Assembly: GCA_002505685.1 (NCBI GenBank) | Contig: DAVT01000123.1 | Location: forward strand, 1-19,709 | Length of the DNA stretch: 19,709 nucleotides | Direction: 5' to 3' | Source: Euryarchaeota archaeon UBA501 | Lineage (GTDB): Archaea; Thermoplasmatota; Poseidoniia; Poseidoniales; Thalassarchaeaceae | Shown here: one piece after another, positions 15,536-19,709 of the stretch | Position numbering within the stretch: position 1 is the first letter of the stretch | How the letters are laid out: the number at the start of each line of letters is the position of its first letter | Notes under the pieces: generated by a model | Told to the model about the DNA's origin: nothing | Seen by the model: only the letters and a program-made list of their open reading frames with translations | Database searches by the model: none | Program-made: the position numbers and the translations under genes

Positions 15536-18500
15536 TCACTCATTGTCCGGGACCCACTTGTTCTGTGCAGCATCCCACTTCCAACCGGGGTAACCTGCAA
15601 CGGTAGGCGTTGCAGCTGCTTGTTGTGCAACAGGTTGTTGAGTTTGGGCAACTGGGGCGGGAGTCGCCTCTTGCTGCTTTGCTTTAGCCCAAGCATAGGG
15701 ATCTACCTCCTCAGCGGCTTCCATCAAATCATCTTCATATTCCTCATCCTCAAATTCGACGAAGAAGAAGACGAATACACCGCCAAGTACTGCGATTACA
15801 AGGAGAATTAGGACACCTGTGAATACCCACATGAGTAGTCCTGAACCATCTTCTTCACCACCTTCGACGGTGATTTCTGAATCTGTATTCATGGGCTGTT
15901 CAACGTTTCCATATTCGAAGATAATTGTGTTGTCACCTTTGTCCAGTCGATTCCCTGGTATCTCCATTGTCCAAGTGCCGTCCTCTCCAACCACTGTACT
16001 ACCGAGACGTAGACCCGCGGATGTTTCACCAATCACATCTACTGTCGGCCTGCCACTTCCTGAATAGACCAATGTGTCTGTTTGAGCAATCTGCCCAGGG
16101 CAACCTGCGATAAACGCACCATCTACCATCATTCCAGCACAGTCTGACGAGAAGGAGACACCTACGACATCAAAATTGATCGGAGCCGATGCTACGATAC
16201 TATTCGCGGGGTCACGTACCTCAAAGATGACATTGGTCAGTGACCAATCGGCCATATCAGGATAGTAGTCTTTCATTGATATCGGGTTGAAGTTAGCGAC
16301 TCCATCGGCACCAACAAGGACGACAAAGGGATGTTTGTCATCTTCGAATTTATCTTCCTGATCTAACACATAGTACATTAGTTCGTCACCATCTGGATCT
16401 GAGAAGTACTGTGTCAAATCAATCGAGTAGCCGTTCCCACATTGATTCTGAGATGCCCCAGTTTCTTCGCAGAAAATCGTGACAGAGTCAGGCCAAGCTG
16501 TTGCATTAAACATGGGCCTGTTGTTGTCTTGATCTGGAGGGTTATCGATGAGAACTGTGACCGATGTGGTTTCACTGTAACCACCAGGTAGGCCATCAAA
16601 AGAACGTACTTCGATGATGTATTGGAAATTGTGAACCAAATTTGTTGTGTCCCAATAGGTTGACCAACCCCCATTCTCCTGAACATCATAAACGATAGAG
16701 TGTGGACCTTCAGGTAATTCTAGGAACCCTTGTTGTGGATCTTTGATGACAATTTCGACCCATGATACATCCCCATCTGTATCTCGTGCAACGCCTTGAA
16801 TGAGGGTAGTTTCGCTCGCTGTGATGACGCCTTGATTGTTTAGACCGCATGGGTCTCCACAATCAATTGGTGTCATCAATTGAACAACAGGTGGGGAGTT
16901 AGAATTGTCGATTTCTATGCTCAAATTAATTGAATCACACTCGTCAGGACTGGCGATGCAGAATGCCGAGTCGCTAGCCCATATCTCGACAGTGTATGCA
17001 CCGGTTTCCAGATGACCCACCGCCCAGTCGGTAGACCAAGCCGTACCTCCTTGCTTGTCAAACAAATTGTAGTACCCGTTAGGACCTTCTACTTCAAACC
17101 AAATGCGCTGAATATCGCTACCGTACGTCCCACTATACGCGTCTGATGCGGTTCCTGAAAACTGAATCAATCCATTCTTGATTACTGCATTGTCAACAGG
17201 TTCATTGACCCAAATTGTTGGGGGTTCGGTATTCAATTTGATTGTTCGAGTGATTGGTAGTGACTCTGTTACTCCATCGAAAGCTCTGAACTGGAATGTA
17301 TAGTCATCTTCCGATTGATCACTCATATCGTATTCAAAGTACCAATGGCTGAATGGATGGTTATTGTAAGTGACTTCACCGTTAGCATTGCTATCATCGG
17401 TAGCATAACTCATGTCCAACCAATCACTTGCGCCGGGTAACTTGACTTGAATCTCTTCAACAACACCCTGTTGGTCCCACTGCGCCAATTCATCCGATGC
17501 GTAAATCCCCGCCCAAACACCATCATGTGCAGTACCTGTGAAATTTACTGTGCGCTTGAATGAGTGTGCATTGTTTTGGTCAACAGTAATCGTTGGTTCC
17601 ATGTTCTCAAGAGAAATAATCTCTGACAATACACCCACTTGGCTGGTCATATCAAGACTGTATTTCTTGTATCCCTTACCAAATTTGTAAGCGGTGACAT
17701 AGTACTTTGAAATTTCACGGGTACCCGAATCAGATGCACAATCGGGATCATCTGCATCAAGAAGCAAATCTCCATCATTGTCTATGCCATCACTACAGGA
17801 GTTCTCGCCATCATCATCAGCATATCGGTCCGGATTGATTCCTCCCGGGCCACCTCCTGTCATGTCGAGATGGAAATCACTGGCTAGGGACACCTCAGGA
17901 GTCCACCCGTCGCTGTCAGTGGTAAGTGAATACAAATCATCACCGTGGCTATCTTCAATCAATACGGTCGTACCACCTACTCGAACACCTTCAACAAGGG
18001 TTCGGAACTTGACAATCTCTGCCTTGCGAATTTGCACTGCCCACTTGATAGGAGACGTGTCAATGTAGATGTTTGATGTATCCACGCCTGTTAGATTGGA
18101 GTAGGTGAATACTGTGGAATTGTTGGTTAATTCCATCGACAATGGGAAGTTTTGTGGCGGCCAAACACTGCTTGTAGGTACCAAAACCTGACCAAGCCAA
18201 TTGTTCCACTCATAGGCCTCAGCATCTGGCCATGAAAGAGTCACTGGATTGGTCGTGTTCGAGGCTGCATTTGGAATCGGAATCGTCTCTGATTGAACAG
18301 TGATGCTGCTCTTGGTCACGTTGTATGTTTGCCCAACACCCATCCAAGTATTCATTGCGAAGAAACCAAGGGAACCATACTGCGGATCATTTGCATAATT
18401 TGTGTCATGATTCTTGATCATCGCACCTGTGCCTGTCGAGTTGAAGACATTTTGTCGCACATCCAGTATGGCACCAACTGCGCGTAGACCATCACCCGAA

Positions 18501-19709
18501 CCGGCCTCGATATCATTATTGAAAAGCGTCAAGGATGAACGGAAGGCGTGGACTGCAGGACAGGTGAAATCTCCACCCCATGCCTTTTGGCCTGTGCAAG
18601 AGCCACTTGAACCCACAATAATTGAATTGGCTACGTACATTCTGTTTTCAGAAGGTGAGGGGACACTCCAGCCACTATCACCAAAGTGATATTCTCCTGC
18701 GATAATCGGTTCTTTTGCCGTTTCCTGAATGGTAACATTCTCAACTCGAACATCGCTTTCACCAATCGACCATATGCCGTTCCAGCCACCAATCGGTCCG
18801 ATAGTACCGCCGTTAACATTCACCTGACTCTTGGAAATTTGAATACCTGAACCTCCAGATGCGCCATCGATCACGTTGTTGTTGAAATCCACCCATGCGA
18901 GATTGAATGCAGTCAATGGGCTTCGCTCATCTGTGGTGATTTTGTTGTTCTGAACATACAATTTGTAGGCCACATTGTTTCCGGCCGTCTTCTTGTTGTT
19001 GACGTCGATACCGTTGCAGGCGGTTTCGATGGTTGATGAATTCACATATCCTGCAGAGTCATCCAAACGGATACCGAAATCGCCATTGGGAATCACTGCG
19101 TATTGGACCTCCACGAAGGACTCTTCAAGCCACAAAACGTGACGCCCATCGTCATTTTGTCCGCACCCCTTGTCAGTTCCAGTAAACATTGGAGAGTGAA
19201 TCTTCAATGGCTGTAGAGCACTACCTGCACCATAGGCTTGGATGGCAGCGCCGTTGAGAGAAGTATCATCATCCCCTACGGTGAACTCTCCTCCAATGAT
19301 GTCAGGTCGACCCAAATCCAAAATAAGCAAACTCGTGGTGTTGATGCCTGTAAACTTCAATCCAGTCATTGTGGGGCTTGCGCCCTCTGCGACCAAAGCA
19401 CCATAGCGGACTTCTTGGATTTCGGCGACCCAACGCGGCATTCCATATGCGTTGGTAATGGACACATTGTTGAATTTGGTTGCACCAACATCGATTGTGC
19501 TTCGCAGTAGAATGCCTTCATTGCAAGATGGATCACGGTTGTAGTGATTGTTATTGAAAATTCCAGCACAACTACCGATGGCCGATGCATTGCTTGGATC
19601 TTGCCAATTGAATGTAATCCGGGAGGAGTTGCTAGCCATACCATTCGCTCCACAAGATTGGTCACCAGCACACAAACCTCCCCGAACATCGATGAAGGTA
19701 CCATTGGGC
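15536..19709 (-). CDS. Large anchored surface protein: beta-helix, Ig-like, TM, tail; 5' end outside window
   Basis: The frame is open to the right edge (codons upstream of 19675 read PNGTFIDVRGG), so the N-terminus and signal peptide are missing. Numbered from 19675, residues 1-460 are a right-handed beta-helix of NosD/pectate-lyase-like appearance, with many short G/N-turn strands. A carboxypeptidase-regulatory-like segment lies near 545-605. A Cys-flanked Asp motif CSDGIDNDGD...DADDPDC (627-645) resembles MopE-type metal-binding sites. About 694-1270 hold five Ig- or cadherin-like modules (such as QYFSDPDGDELMYYV at 1089). A single membrane helix lies at 1280-1306 (LLMWVFTGVLILLVIAVLGG core). 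The cytoplasmic tail is acidic (EFEDEEYEDD), then Pro/Ala/Gln-rich, and ends in GWKWDAAQNKWVPDNE. This is a type I surface protein, possibly adhesive or glycan-binding. The 3' end is 89 bp from the STAND ATPase start. Confidence 0.9.
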   Translation of the reverse strand, partial: PNGTFIDVRGGLCAGDQSCGANGMASNSSRITFNWQDPSNASAIGSCAGIFNNNHYNRDPSCNEGILLRSTIDVGATKFNNVSITNAYGMPRWVAEIQEVRYGALVAEGASPTMTGLKFTGINTTSLLILDLGRPDIIGGEFTVGDDDTSLNGAAIQAYGAGSALQPLKIHSPMFTGTDKGCGQNDDGRHVLWLEESFVEVQYAVIPNGDFGIRLDDSAGYVNSSTIETACNGIDVNNKKTAGNNVAYKLYVQNNKITTDERSPLTAFNLAWVDFNNNVIDGASGGSGIQISKSQVNVNGGTIGPIGGWNGIWSIGESDVRVENVTIQETAKEPIIAGEYHFGDSGWSVPSPSENRMYVANSIIVGSSGSCTGQKAWGGDFTCPAVHAFRSSLTLFNNDIEAGSGDGLRAVGAILDVRQNVFNSTGTGAMIKNHDTNYANDPQYGSLGFFAMNTWMGVGQTYNVTKSSITVQSETIPIPNAASNTTNPVTLSWPDAEAYEWNNWLGQVLVPTSSVWPPQNFPLSMELTNNSTVFTYSNLTGVDTSNIYIDTSPIKWAVQIRKAEIVKFRTLVEGVRVGGTTVLIEDSHGDDLYSLTTDSDGWTPEVSLASDFHLDMTGGGPGGINPDRYADDDGENSCSDGIDNDGDLLLDADDPDCASDSGTREISKYYVTAYKFGKGYKKYSLDMTSQVGVLSEIISLENMEPTITVDQNNAHSFKRTVNFTGTAHDGVWAGIYASDELAQWDQQGVVEEIQVKLPGASDWLDMSYATDDSNANGEVTYNNHPFSHWYFEYDMSDQSEDDYTFQFRAFDGVTESLPITRTIKLNTEPPTIWVNEPVDNAVIKNGLIQFSGTASDAYSGTYGSDIQRIWFEVEGPNGYYNLFDKQGGTAWSTDWAVGHLETGAYTVEIWASDSAFCIASPDECDSINLSIEIDNSNSPPVVQLMTPIDCGDPCGLNNQGVITASETTLIQGVARDTDGDVSWVEIVIKDPQQGFLELPEGPHSIVYDVQENGGWSTYWDTTNLVHNFQYIIEVRSFDGLPGGYSETTSVTVLIDNPPDQDNNRPMFNATAWPDSVTIFCEETGASQNQCGNGYSIDLTQYFSDPDGDELMYYVLDQEDKFEDDKHPFVVLVGADGVANFNPISMKDYYPDMADWSLTNVIFEVRDPANSIVASAPINFDVVGVSFSSDCAGMMVDGAFIAGCPGQIAQTDTLVYSGSGRPTVDVIGETSAGLRLGSTVVGEDGTWTMEIPGNRLDKGDNTIIFEYGNVEQPMNTDSEITVEGGEEDGSGLLMWVFTGVLILLVIAVLGGVFVFFFVEFEDEEYEDDLMEAAEEVDPYAWAKAKQQEATPAPVAQTQQPVAQQAAATPTVAGYPGWKWDAAQNKWVPDNE
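15758..15838 (-). other. Single transmembrane helix of the surface protein
   Basis: Residues about 1280-1306 (counted from 19675) are uninterrupted hydrophobic residues, followed at once by a strongly acidic cytoplasmic tail. This orients the beta-helix and Ig-like modules outside and the 73-residue tail inside the cell. Confidence 0.85.

Noticed and set aside
15447..15539. N-terminal extension of the STAND ATPase from GTG at 15539
   Set aside because: No ribosome binding site precedes the GTG, the 31 extra residues are basic and low in structure, and ATG 15446 has AGGTGGAG at the right distance just before the winged helix.
19673..19675. TTG at 19675 as the start of the large surface protein
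   Set aside because: The frame stays open to the window edge, there is no signal peptide after the TTG, and the sequence is already in the middle of a beta-helix.

Overview
The window most likely comes from an uncultured marine euryarchaeon of the Poseidoniia type (Marine Group II/III, phylum Thermoplasmatota). The lineage is inferred from gene style, not from a marker gene. The archaeal signs are three proteins with class III (type IV pilin/archaellin-like) N-termini, Shine-Dalgarno sites of the GGAGGTG type alongside an apparently leaderless gene with a TATA element about 25 bp upstream, and a STAND ATPase with an N-terminal winged helix. Very large secreted proteins built from calcium-binding repeats, beta-propellers and Ig-like modules also fit this lineage. 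No rRNA, tRNA, CRISPR array, transposase or integrase was seen.

Layout. (1) Positions 1-8024 on the minus strand carry two secreted proteins. One runs off the left edge (1-2234): signal peptide, propeller-like region and twin beta-sandwich modules. The other is a complete 1899-residue protein (2325-8024) with a signal peptide, a beta-propeller inside a thrombospondin type 3-like Asp-rich array, and no visible membrane anchor. (2) A 237-bp divergent spacer (8025-8261) holds phased A-tracts, a direct repeat and a 5'-leader hairpin. (3) Positions 8262-12927 on the plus strand carry a WalJ/YycJ-like metallo-beta-lactamase-fold nuclease, then three pilin-like genes joined by 4-bp start/stop overlaps (344, 766 and 157 residues). 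(4) Positions 12930-19709 on the minus strand carry a STAND ATPase with TPR repeats. Upstream of it lies a very large type I membrane protein (beta-helix, metal-binding Asp motif, Ig-like domains, one membrane segment, acidic cytoplasmic tail) that runs off the right edge.

How the genes may work together (inference). Most of the coding capacity goes to the cell surface: two Sec-exported proteins, one anchored surface protein and a three-gene pilin-like cassette. The STAND ATPase lies directly downstream of the anchored protein in the same direction, so a surface-sensing or surface-regulation link is possible but unproven. The best candidate for a poorly described system is the pilin-like cassette, whose middle member is far larger than ordinary pilins. 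A recurring small structure is also notable: three intergenic hairpins share a GTA triloop when read in the sense of the downstream gene.
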